From assembly GCA_013360685.1 (NCBI GenBank), contig JABWBD010000013.1, positions 1-40,844 of the forward strand: a stretch of DNA of 40,844 nucleotides, written 5' to 3'. The notes below the pieces were generated by a model. That model had not been told where the DNA came from, ran no database searches, and was given only the letters and a program-made list of their open reading frames with translations. The position numbers and the translations under genes are program-made. The DNA comes from Pirellulales bacterium. GTDB lineage: Bacteria > Planctomycetota > Planctomycetia > Pirellulales > Thermoguttaceae. Positions 17,888-25,658 of the stretch are shown one piece after another (within the stretch, counting starts at the first letter, position 1; every line of letters starts with the position of its first letter).

Positions 17888-20800
17888 TCAGGGTTGCGCG
17901 GCGACCGGAGGTTTTTCGATTTCATAGAGGGTGCCGTCCCGGCCGACGACCAGCAAGCGCTCGCCGATGCGGACGGGCCCGTTGGCAAGCGCGGCGCCGA
18001 GTTCGACGCGTCCCAGCGTCTTGCCGGTGGACAGCTCGGCCCGCCAGACCGTTCCTCCCGCGGCTGCCACCAGAAAACTCTCGCCGTCGGCGATCGGCCC
18101 GCCAGCCGGTTGGCCAAAGGGCAACGGCACTTTCCAGCAAACCTGCCGGCCATCGGCACAGACGAGGTGATCGTCGGTGGCCAACAGCACGTGCTTGCCC
18201 GCCTGCCAAGGCCCCCAGGTACATGGGCCTCCCAGCGGCCAACTGCCGGACGCCTTCAACTCCGGAAGGGCAAAAGCTACGAGGTTGTTCGAGGCATCGA
18301 CGGCGCATACGGCGGTTCCGACCACGGCGGGCGCCGAGCGAATCGGCGAACTCGGGGCGGCGCCCGCCAGCATGGCCAGATGGCGCTTGGGAGTCTCCTC
18401 CAGGCCGATGCGATACAGCCCGCGGCCGTCACTGGCAAGGAGTTCCTTCGGCCCATTGGCAGCCACACGCTGCCATAGGTACTCGACTCCGCTCTGCACC
18501 GTGGGCTGGAAAGGTTCGGCCCGCTTTTCTCCGCTCCGTGGATCCAAGAGGAAGACCTGCCCGATCTTCGACGGGGCCACCAGTGCCCCGGAAAACGCCG
18601 CCAGGGGCCCGCCGAGGGGATCCGGCAGCGCGAGTCGGCGGAGCCGAGGGGGACTATCCTGGAGGTTGGTAACTACGATCTCTTCCGCGTCCTTGCCCGC
18701 GGCCATCGCCACCGATCCATCGTCGAGATAAACGGCATGGTCGATCGGCTTCTGCAATTCGGCCACCGGAATGGCAGCCAGGGGCTGATCCATGGCGGTC
18801 GGCCTTGCGGGTTCCGTCGCCGGCAGCGCATAGACCGCGCCGAGTGAGGAAAGAAGGACCAGCCTGTCCGATCCGGCAGCGGCAAGCGGCTCCTCCACCA
18901 GGCCGGCGGCAAGCTGCGTCTGCCAGAGCGTCTTGCCGTCCGAGGCCGTCGCGGAGACGAACACGCCGGGTAGTCCGATCTTGCGGCGGACGTGGTAGAC
19001 GGTCTCGCCGATCGCCGAAAGCGGTTGGAGCGTTACGCTGTCCTTGTTCTCGGTCCAGCGCGGCTGCAGCCGCCCGCGCGACGCCTGCACATCGTATTTC
19101 GTCAGCAGCGCGTCGCCCAGATAGAACTGTTCGCCCAAGAGGAGCGGGAAGCGGACCAGGTTTTCTTCTCCCGAGGCGACGCCTTCGGCCACTTTGCCTA
19201 TCGGCTTGTCGGGCTCGGTGCCGCGGACCTCGAATACGGCCAATTCCGCCTTGTCGGTGACGACCAGCATCCTCCGGCCGGAGACCACCGGCGCCGTGTG
19301 GACATGGCCTTTGACCGGCAATTGCTGGAGAGGCGTGAGGCTGTTGCTTTTGTCCTTGGACGTGATGGACATGACATGGAGCGTGCACTGTTCTCCCACG
19401 CCGTTGCGCGCCACGACCAGGAGAGAACCGACGACGACCGGCGGGACCGTGATGCTCCCGGGTTCATGCCCGAGATAAAGAACCTGGGTGCAGCGGCTGT
19501 CCGGCAGCGAGAGGACAAACAGGTTGGAGTGCTCGGCCGCCTGGAAAACGGTCGAGCCGTCGGGGCTTACGGCGGGCCCGGTCCGCAGTTCCTGAGGGAA
19601 ACGGATGTGGCCGGGGGACTCGCCGCTTGCCAGGTCGATCGAAAGCAGCCGTCCCGAGCGCGTGGCCACCAGCACGCGCTGTCCGGCGATGACCGGATGC
19701 GCGTCGAAGCGTTCCGTCACCGGAAATCGCCAGCGGAGCTTTCCCGTCGGCCCTTCCAAGCAGACCAACTCATTGCGGGCCGCATCGACCAAGAGCACGT
19801 CGCTTCCGGGAGCGTCGCTGACCGGGGTTGGCGGAAAACCGGGGCTGCGCCCGTTGTCGGCAAAGCCGGTGGCCCGCCGCCAGAGCACCTTGCCGCCGGC
19901 CGCATCCAAGCCGTAGGTCGCACCTCCCGCCACGGCGAACACCGTGCGGCCCGCGGCACCGGGCGCCTCGGCCGTCGTCTCCCGCCGCGCCAGCGCGACT
20001 GCGGCACGGTAAGGGGCGGGCAGTTCGGCGGTTTGTGCAGCCTGCTTCTCGCCCCCGGGTTTCACGCCGGCCTGCTCGGCCCGCGACACCGCCAGGACTG
20101 CTTCGCGCAGTTGCTCGTTGGACGCGAGATCGGGGTATTCCTTCAGTAAGGACGCGCGGACAAGATAGGCCTGCGCGGTCTTGTCGGCCGCCGAGGCCGC
20201 CTTCATGCCGGCGATCGCTTCCGCGAGTTTTCCGCTCCGGGCGATCTCGCGCTTGGTCAAGGCAAGCAGGGTCTCGACATCGGCCAGCCGCGTATGGGGG
20301 CGCGAGGACCTGGCTATGTATTTCTCGATCAAGGCGAGCGTTTCTTCGGATTGCCCGATCAACGCCTGATCGCTCTTCTCGTGGGCCCGTTTCGCGAGGC
20401 CCTCGGCGAGTTTCGGCAACATGGCCGCCAATTCCGGCTGCGCTTCGCCGCGGAAATCGGTTTCCGAGGAGATCTCGCCGAGCACCGTCCTGGTCACCTC
20501 CAGCGATTTGGACCAGTCGGTGCTGGAGTCGACGGCCTGGCGCATCTGGGCCAGGCCGCGGCGAATCTTCGCCTTGCTTGCCGCGGGATCGTCCGGCGCC
20601 TTTTCCAGGAAGCGATTGTATTCCTGAATCGCGCGGGTGTAGGAGCCGGCACTATAGCTGTCATCCGCGATCTTGAGCAATTCCTCGGCGCTCTGCCGGG
20701 AAATCGCCCAGATCAGAACACCGGCGACGATCGAGAGCAGAAGCAACGTGCCTCCGCCGATCAATAGCAGGGGCGAGTCCCACACGTTCCCCTTGGCCTG

Positions 20801-21559
20801 GATCTTGCGCCCGCGGCCGAAAAAGTCTTTCTTCTTCTCCGGAGGCGCGGCCAGCGCGCCGCCGCGCGAGTCCGGCAGGGGCGCCGCAACGTCGGTGTCC
20901 GCGGATGAAGCATCGCTGGGCAGTGGGATTAATTGGTCGAGGAAATCGAGCGATTCATAGGACTCGGGCGTTTGATCGCCGGGAGGCAGGGGAGGCGCCT
21001 TCGGCCGCGGCGGGGAGGCCGGACCCGCGGCGACCGGGTAGTCGTTGAACCCATCCTCCTCATCCGATTCCGGGGCGAGTTCCAGCGAATCCTGCGAAGA
21101 GGCAATCGCCAGTCCCGCGGACGGGGGTCCATCCAGCGGAATCAACTCATCGAGCGGGACCAGATCGTCGTCGGCGACTGAGGCGACCTCTTCCAACGGT
21201 GCAACGTCGTCCTCCAAAGGCGCGAGCTCTTCGTCGAGAGGCGCGAGTTCCTCGTCGGCGAGCGTCAGGTCTGGGGAATCCTGGCGCTTCCGCGGGGCCG
21301 GTTCCGGTTTGGCCGGCCGGGCGGACGCCTGGCGCGAAGGTGGTCCGGCGGATTCGCCCTGCTCGAGCAGGCGCTGGGCAAGCAGGCGGGAGAGGTGGCC
21401 CGCGTCCACCAGCCGCTTGGCCACCAGGGCCGCGGTGTATCGCGCCTTCGCCTCGGAGGTTTTCGCCTCCGCGATCTGGCGACGCAGGCTGGCCAGCAAC
21501 TTGGGCGGCAGCAGATCCTTTTTTTCCAGGATGTCGAGGAATTGTTCGGCAGAAATCAT
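17888..21559 (-). CDS. Giant single-span membrane protein with PQQ-type beta-propeller
   Basis: 1223 residues. Residues 1-65 are a helical module (ISAEQFLDILEKKDLLPPKL ... RLVDAGHLSRLLAQRLL) like the N-terminal segment seen before kinase or FHA regions in other planctomycete proteins. Residues about 95-235 are an acidic, repetitive linker (LAPLDEELAPLEDDVAPLEE). Residues 264-286 form one transmembrane helix, so the N-terminus is predicted cytoplasmic and the rest periplasmic. Residues about 290-500 are TPR-like helices (YSAGSYTRAIQEYNRFLEKA), and about 530-1215 an eight-bladed-type PQQ/BamB-like propeller. Blade marks include TYGLDAAGGKVLWRR, VCLEGPTGKLRWRFP and RLLSIDLASGESPG. Propellers of this class usually act as scaffolds. 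It follows the zinc-ribbon ExbD by 18 bases, which suggests a scaffold or sensor role in the same complex. No quinone-enzyme motifs were seen. Confidence 0.85.
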   Translation of the reverse strand: MISAEQFLDILEKKDLLPPKLLASLRRQIAEAKTSEAKARYTAALVAKRLVDAGHLSRLLAQRLLEQGESAGPPSRQASARPAKPEPAPRKRQDSPDLTLADEELAPLDEELAPLEDDVAPLEEVASVADDDLVPLDELIPLDGPPSAGLAIASSQDSLELAPESDEEDGFNDYPVAAGPASPPRPKAPPLPPGDQTPESYESLDFLDQLIPLPSDASSADTDVAAPLPDSRGGALAAPPEKKKDFFGRGRKIQAKGNVWDSPLLLIGGGTLLLLSIVAGVLIWAISRQSAEELLKIADDSYSAGSYTRAIQEYNRFLEKAPDDPAASKAKIRRGLAQMRQAVDSSTDWSKSLEVTRTVLGEISSETDFRGEAQPELAAMLPKLAEGLAKRAHEKSDQALIGQSEETLALIEKYIARSSRPHTRLADVETLLALTKREIARSGKLAEAIAGMKAASAADKTAQAYLVRASLLKEYPDLASNEQLREAVLAVSRAEQAGVKPGGEKQAAQTAELPAPYRAAVALARRETTAEAPGAAGRTVFAVAGGATYGLDAAGGKVLWRRATGFADNGRSPGFPPTPVSDAPGSDVLLVDAARNELVCLEGPTGKLRWRFPVTERFDAHPVIAGQRVLVATRSGRLLSIDLASGESPGHIRFPQELRTGPAVSPDGSTVFQAAEHSNLFVLSLPDSRCTQVLYLGHEPGSITVPPVVVGSLLVVARNGVGEQCTLHVMSITSKDKSNSLTPLQQLPVKGHVHTAPVVSGRRMLVVTDKAELAVFEVRGTEPDKPIGKVAEGVASGEENLVRFPLLLGEQFYLGDALLTKYDVQASRGRLQPRWTENKDSVTLQPLSAIGETVYHVRRKIGLPGVFVSATASDGKTLWQTQLAAGLVEEPLAAAGSDRLVLLSSLGAVYALPATEPARPTAMDQPLAAIPVAELQKPIDHAVYLDDGSVAMAAGKDAEEIVVTNLQDSPPRLRRLALPDPLGGPLAAFSGALVAPSKIGQVFLLDPRSGEKRAEPFQPTVQSGVEYLWQRVAANGPKELLASDGRGLYRIGLEETPKRHLAMLAGAAPSSPIRSAPAVVGTAVCAVDASNNLVAFALPELKASGSWPLGGPCTWGPWQAGKHVLLATDDHLVCADGRQVCWKVPLPFGQPAGGPIADGESFLVAAAGGTVWRAELSTGKTLGRVELGAALANGPVRIGERLLVVGRDGTLYEIEKPPVAAQP

Positions 21560-21577
21560 GGATGCCTGTCTCGATCG

Positions 21578-22231
21578 TTAGAGATCTTCCTCGTCGACGG
21601 TGGCCAGCCGTACGTTTTCCATGCCGACGGCATTGCCGGCATCCAGGGCCATGACGACCGTCTCATGCCGGGCCTCGCCGTCGGCCAGCACCAGCAGGCT
21701 CGACGGTCCCTTCGTGTCCGTGCCGGGTTCGCCTTCGCGGGCCTCGCGGAGCTTGACCAGGACCTCTTGCGGACTGGGCGCTTCGCTGTCGTTCACCCAG
21801 ACCGTGTTGTCCCGGTCGATGCGGATGATGACGTAGTCGTCGTCCATTTCGAGCTCTTCGATGGTGCGGGCCTGGGTGGCGCTGTCCTGCTTGTCGGGCG
21901 TCGGGACATCGAGCGATTTCTGGAGGGCAAACGCAGCGGTGACCATGAAGAAGATCAGGAGCAAGAAGGTCATGTCCACCATCGGAGTCATGTCGAGCCC
22001 GGGGTCCTCCTCCCGTTTCACGCTGAAGCGGACCTTCTCGGGCTCTTCCTCGGGCGTCTCGGGAGCCGCGTCGGGCAACGGAATCGCCACGGGGGTCGGT
22101 CCCGCTTCGTCCTGCGGCGGAGGCACGACTCCGCGCTGGCCGCATTTCGGGCAAGTGAACGTCCCGCCCGCGTTGGAATCCGCGGTCTTGAGGATCTTCC
22201 GGCAATTCGCACAGGAGAAACGGACGGTCAT
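21578..22231 (-). CDS. ExbD/TolR-family protein with N-terminal zinc ribbon
   Basis: 217 residues. An N-terminal CxxC...CxxC zinc ribbon (C7, C10, C27, C30; FSCANCRKILKT and TFTCPKCGQRG) is followed by a Pro/Glu-rich linker and one ExbD-type transmembrane helix, LDMTPMVDMTFLLLIFFMVT. D86 occupies the position of the proton-carrying Asp of ExbD/TolR. A C-terminal periplasmic ExbD fold follows (MDDDYVIIRIDRDNTVWVND, LLVLADGEARHETVVMALDA). ExbD/TolR subunits sit in the pore of ExbB/TolQ pentamers and use proton flow to drive conformational work. The zinc ribbon lies on the cytoplasmic side, an uncommon addition outside planctomycetes that could recruit a partner or nucleic acid (inference). Confidence 0.9.
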   Translation of the reverse strand: MTVRFSCANCRKILKTADSNAGGTFTCPKCGQRGVVPPPQDEAGPTPVAIPLPDAAPETPEEEPEKVRFSVKREEDPGLDMTPMVDMTFLLLIFFMVTAAFALQKSLDVPTPDKQDSATQARTIEELEMDDDYVIIRIDRDNTVWVNDSEAPSPQEVLVKLREAREGEPGTDTKGPSSLLVLADGEARHETVVMALDAGNAVGMENVRLATVDEEDL

Positions 22232-22264
22232 ATTCGCCTCGGGAAGCGCGCACGGCGCACGGGT

Positions 22265-22774
22265 TCAACTGCCTTCCATGACGGCCAGGTGCAATTTGAT
22301 TCCCTCCACCTGGGATGCGGCAGCGGCCACGCGAGAAACCTCGCGATGCTTGATCCCCTTCTCGGCCTTCAGCAGCACATCGGACTTGCCCTCTTGTTGA
22401 AAACCGGCCTCCACGGCGCGGAGGATCTCGGCTTCCTGGAGCTTGGGATCGTCGGGGAGGGGCTGGCCGGCTTTTCCGTCCCCCAGGTACACCGCCGGCG
22501 GCAAGTTCGCCCCCTGGTCCGCCATGGTGATGATCACCGACGACCGCTCGCTCACTCCCGACCCATAGCGGGCCTTCGGCAGGTCGATCATGTTCTCCAT
22601 CGTCGGTCTCGACGTCACGATGAAGAAGATCAGCAACAGGAAGGTCATGTCGATCATGGGCGTGATATCCATCTCAGTGTCGTCACGGATCGGTCTTCGG
22701 AAGACCACGGCTTCCGCGGGGCTTTCGTCACCTTCCGTCGCAGCGGTTTCTGGAGAGTTGTCTACGGCTGTCAC
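22265..22774 (-). CDS. ExbD/TolR-family protein
   Basis: 169 residues with a cytoplasmic tail, one membrane helix and a periplasmic domain. The helix segment MDITPMIDMTFLLLIFFIVT has the ExbD/TolR signature, with D42 at the proton-path Asp. The C-terminal domain has the expected ExbD pattern (AVYLGDGKAGQPLPDDP, DVLLKAEKGIKHREVSRVAA, LHLAVME). The start is GTG at 22774, overlapping the stop of the ExbB-like gene as GTGA, so translation is coupled. Two different ExbD subunits in a row suggest a heterodimer in the pore of one ExbB pentamer, comparable to other systems with ExbD1/ExbD2 pairs. The substrate is unknown. Confidence 0.93.
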   Translation of the reverse strand: MTAVDNSPETAATEGDESPAEAVVFRRPIRDDTEMDITPMIDMTFLLLIFFIVTSRPTMENMIDLPKARYGSGVSERSSVIITMADQGANLPPAVYLGDGKAGQPLPDDPKLQEAEILRAVEAGFQQEGKSDVLLKAEKGIKHREVSRVAAAASQVEGIKLHLAVMEGS

Positions 22775-23424
22775 CGCGGTTGTCCTTCAGGAACGTGCTT
22801 GCGATGGGCGATCTTGAACGATTCGAAGAACCGGGTCATGCCGGCGCCCACAAGGTCTTCCAGCTTGCGGATCCGCACGTTGATGCTCGCCACGCAGATC
22901 ATCAGGGGAATCGCCACGGTCAGCCCGACCGCCGTAGTGATCAGCGCGAAACTGATGTCTTCAGCCAGTCCGGTGGGATCCACTTGCTCCAGCGAGGCGA
23001 GCTTGCCGAACGCCGCCATCATCCCGAGTACGGTGCCATACAGTCCAAGCATCGGCTCGGTCTTGATGACCGTATTGACCCAGCTCAGCCGGTGCTCGAA
23101 ATCGGCGAGCACGTCGCGTTGAAACCGGTCGGTCAGCAGGGCCCGCACCTTGTTGTAGCCGATCTCGCGGTTGTTGATGGCCAATTGGACCAGTTGCGGA
23201 ACCGCGCGGGCATCGCCGTCGCACAGTTCCATGGCGCCGTCAAAATCCCCGGCGGCCAGGCTCTCGTCGAGTTGATCGAGGAATTCGGCCTGCTGTTCCT
23301 CGGTTCGGAACCGCGTCTGCGCGATGCGTCGCCAGAGGACGATCACGCAGAACGCACCCCAGAGGGCAACGACGCCTTGGGCGGCATAGACAAGGACGTT
23401 GGCGATATCCATTAACTGGTTCAT
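22771..23424 (-). CDS. MotA/TolQ/ExbB-family proton channel
   Basis: 217 residues with three membrane helices at about 9-32, 122-142 and 156-181 and a large cytoplasmic loop between the first two, the ExbB/TolQ topology. The family core is visible: SWVNTVIKTEPMLGLYGTVL, GMMAAFGKL and ISFALITTAVGLTVAIPLM, including the threonines that line the proton path. Such proteins form a pentamer around an ExbD dimer and convert proton-motive force into work across the envelope. It overlaps the genes on both sides by four bases (ATGA upstream, GTGA downstream), a hallmark of a fixed-stoichiometry complex. No TolA, Pal or TonB receptor gene is nearby, so it is not the standard Tol or Ton system. Confidence 0.93.
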   Translation of the reverse strand: MNQLMDIANVLVYAAQGVVALWGAFCVIVLWRRIAQTRFRTEEQQAEFLDQLDESLAAGDFDGAMELCDGDARAVPQLVQLAINNREIGYNKVRALLTDRFQRDVLADFEHRLSWVNTVIKTEPMLGLYGTVLGMMAAFGKLASLEQVDPTGLAEDISFALITTAVGLTVAIPLMICVASINVRIRKLEDLVGAGMTRFFESFKIAHRKHVPEGQPR

Positions 23425-24305
23425 AGGCGCTTCTGCAAATAGCCGATGGTTTGTTCGATCACAAAAAACGTGTATCCGCCGCGGTCGGACCGGATCCCAA
23501 AGCGAGTCCTCCGGAGGTCGTTGATATGAGTGCCGGCCGCCTTGGTCTCCAAAGCCAAAAGCGCCTGCTCGGTCTTGGCAGGAAGGAACTTGAGCACGAC
23601 CCGCCCCTCGACGTTCAATCCCGCTCGCTGGAACAGTTCGCGGTCGGCTTGCTCGAGATCGCTTCGCCGCCAGGTGAGATAGTAGCGTTTTTCGTCTTCC
23701 ACGGCCCCGGTCCGGCGGTCCGGCTTCGGCTGGGAAAGGCGATAAATATATTCCAACTTGTCGCCGGGCAACAGGATTCCCAGCTCAATCCCGAAGAAGT
23801 CGAGTTGCCTGGCGTAGGCTTCCAACGTATTGCCCGCGTCGAAATGGATCTCCCAATTACGGGGGCGGCCCGGCCTGCCGCCTCGACCAGGCGTTCGGCC
23901 GCCGCCGCCACGGCCGCTGCCGGATGAGAACTGGTCGGTGAGAGCCGGACTGTCCAGCACCGCCGCGCGCACGGCCACCGCGTCGGCCACGGCCGCCAGG
24001 GTCTCCTGGACCTCCGGTTCCTGGAACTCCGTCTCCTCGCCGCTGGGCGTGTCGAATTCCGCACTGTCGCCGAGAGAACCCTCGCCGGTGCCGATTTCCT
24101 CGAGGGTCACGGGCACGGCGGCCTGGCTGCCGAGGATTTTTGCCGTGAACCAGACCACCAGCAGGATCACCACCACGAAGGTGAGGAGCGACACGATCGC
24201 CAAGAGCATGCTGGCGACCCGCTCGTAAGCCGTTACCCGCATCCCGTAGTCGCGAAGACTGGGTTGCGGCTGCACGGGCTTGGCTGGGGGGGTCGCGGTA
24301 TCCAC
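23421..24305 (-). CDS. Single-span envelope protein with TonB-like topology, first gene of the ExbB/ExbD operon
   Basis: 294 residues from a GTG start at 24305 (an ATG at residue 22 is an alternative). A short cytoplasmic tail rich in proline precedes one membrane helix at about 32-54 (ASMLLAIVSLLTFVVVILLV). A periplasmic linker follows with acidic and Gly/Arg-rich parts (GSGRGGGGRTPGRGGRPGR), then a C-terminal alpha/beta domain (NWEIHFDAGNTLEAYARQLD, FFGIELGILLPGDKLEYIYR, GGYTFFVIEQTIGYLQKRL). No TonB_C or TolA motif is recognised, but the layout (anchor helix, extended linker, small C-terminal domain) is that of a force-transducing partner of ExbB/ExbD. This role is inferred from topology and from the four-base overlap with the ExbB-like gene. 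Function otherwise unknown. Confidence 0.85.
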   Translation of the reverse strand: MDTATPPAKPVQPQPSLRDYGMRVTAYERVASMLLAIVSLLTFVVVILLVVWFTAKILGSQAAVPVTLEEIGTGEGSLGDSAEFDTPSGEETEFQEPEVQETLAAVADAVAVRAAVLDSPALTDQFSSGSGRGGGGRTPGRGGRPGRPRNWEIHFDAGNTLEAYARQLDFFGIELGILLPGDKLEYIYRLSQPKPDRRTGAVEDEKRYYLTWRRSDLEQADRELFQRAGLNVEGRVVLKFLPAKTEQALLALETKAAGTHINDLRRTRFGIRSDRGGYTFFVIEQTIGYLQKRL

Positions 24306-24465
24306 GGTCGATTACCCAGTCCTCGGTTGGAAGAGGAGCGTCGCAACAGAGGCTTGCCTCATTGCCCCCAAGGCCGTGCCCAGTGCGCGAGCAAGGTCCG
24401 TGCGACCAATTCCACCAGGAGATCGGGTCGCAGAAACCCGTCAAACTGGATGGTAAAGGGAGTGC

Positions 24466-24477
24466 TGACACCTGTCA
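24466..24477. promoter_or_regulatory. Perfect short palindrome in the divergent promoter region
   Basis: TGACA-CC-TGTCA (arms 24466-24470 and 24473-24477) lies in the 480-base gap between the ExbB/ExbD operon and the rightward TPR gene. It resembles a small operator half-site pair, but a single 12-base palindrome can arise by chance. Apart from this and the candidate promoter, nothing else was recognised in 24306-24785. Confidence 0.25.
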
Positions 24478-24664
24478 AGCAACCGTGAGACGGCGGTGCG
24501 GCGTGTGCGGCAGGCGTTCTTGGCACGAATGCGTGAAGGCATTGGAGGGCTATTGCCGTGTCGACCGAGCGACTATCCGTTGACAACAATTGCAGGGCAA
24601 GACTCCACTACTGGGGACAACCCTCCAGATGCCTGCGAGGGGAATGGCGGCGCGACTGCCGACC

Positions 24665-24693
24665 TTGCGGATTTGACGGAAGGGCCCTATACT
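24665..24693 (+). promoter_or_regulatory. Candidate sigma-70 promoter for the TPR / pseudouridine synthase unit
   Basis: TTGCGG (24665-24670) and TATACT (24688-24693) are separated by exactly 17 bases. Transcription would start near 24700, leaving about 85 bases of leader before the ATG at 24786. Inference from sequence only. Confidence 0.4.
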
Positions 24694-24785
24694 GCACGGT
24701 TTATGGACCTGCCCCGAGGCCCGGCCTGGAGGCCTGCCCTTCGGCAGTGGTCCTATCGCATCTCTCCGCGAGGGTGCCGAGGAAT

Positions 24786-25658
24786 ATGAAAAGTGAACGC
24801 CGCCACGAACTCCAGCACAACGAATTGGCCGCTTGGATTACACGCAGCTTCGAGACGGTCCGGCCTTACGGCAACGCGGTCGTGGGTGCGATCGCGGTGG
24901 TTTGCCTGGTAGCGATCGGTTGGATCTGGTGGTCGCGGCAGTCGGCGGCAGACGATGCCTCGGCATGGAACAACGTCTATCAGGCCCAGGTCGGCAATAA
25001 TCCGGCCGCGCTGATGGAGGTGGCCGAAAGCCATCCCGATGCGAACGTGGGCCAGTGGGCCGCGGCCGTTGCGGGCGACATGTTCCTGGTGTCCGGCTGC
25101 GAGCAACTCTTCACCAACAAGGCCACAGCAGCCCAGGAACTCCGCAAAGCGGTGGAAAGTTACCTGGTCGTCCTCAAGAACAGTCAATCCCCGACGCTCC
25201 GCGAGCGCGCCACGTTTGGCTTGGCACGGGCGTATGAGTCGCTGAGCGGCACCCGCCAGTCGCAGGGGGAACTCGACCGCGCGATCGAGTCGTATCAGAC
25301 GCTCCTCGATAAGTGGCCCGACGGCGCGTACACCGAACTGGCCAGGCAGCGGCTCACCGACCTCCAGCGTCCCGCCACCAAGCAGTTCTACGACAAGTTT
25401 GCCCAGTACGATCCGAAACCGGCCTATACCGAGCAGCCGGGCACCCCAGGCGAAAAGCTCCCTTTCAGCACCGAGGCCCTTCCCGATTTCTCGGAGCTTC
25501 CCAAGCCCGACTCGGCCACGCCGGAACCGGCGACCCAGGAAAGCACTCCAAAGAGCACCCCAGTGAAGACCCAGGAGAGCGACCCAGTAAAGACCTCGGA
25601 AAGCTCTTCAGTGCAAGGGGAGGCCGGAGCGAAGGATGGGCCGGAAAAGAAGGAATGA
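24786..25658 (+). CDS. TPR-containing single-span membrane protein (YfgM/TPR_21-like)
   Basis: 290 residues from the ATG at 24786 (GAGGA just upstream); the open frame continues upstream to 24558 but without coding character. The cytoplasmic N-terminus MKSERRHELQHNELAAWI and membrane helix at about 28-52 (NAVVGAIAVVCLVAIGWIWW) are typical of the YfgM/TPR_21 family, which works beside BamB and the Sec translocon in other bacteria. The periplasmic part is tetratricopeptide-like: AWNNVYQAQVGNNPAALMEV, ERATFGLARAYESLSGTRQS and GELDRAIESYQTLLDKWPDG. The C-terminal 80 residues are a low-complexity Pro/Ser/Thr/Glu tail with KSTPVKTQESDPVKTSESS. It is likely an envelope assembly or chaperone factor. 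It overlaps the next gene by 23 bases, so the two are co-transcribed. Confidence 0.85.
   Translation: MKSERRHELQHNELAAWITRSFETVRPYGNAVVGAIAVVCLVAIGWIWWSRQSAADDASAWNNVYQAQVGNNPAALMEVAESHPDANVGQWAAAVAGDMFLVSGCEQLFTNKATAAQELRKAVESYLVVLKNSQSPTLRERATFGLARAYESLSGTRQSQGELDRAIESYQTLLDKWPDGAYTELARQRLTDLQRPATKQFYDKFAQYDPKPAYTEQPGTPGEKLPFSTEALPDFSELPKPDSATPEPATQESTPKSTPVKTQESDPVKTSESSSVQGEAGAKDGPEKKE

Noticed and set aside
17544-17888. N-terminal extension of the TPR/solute-binding protein
   Set aside because: The extra 115 residues are translated palindromic repeat (PGSAWERT-type strings), and a proper ribosome site and signal peptide occur at 17543.
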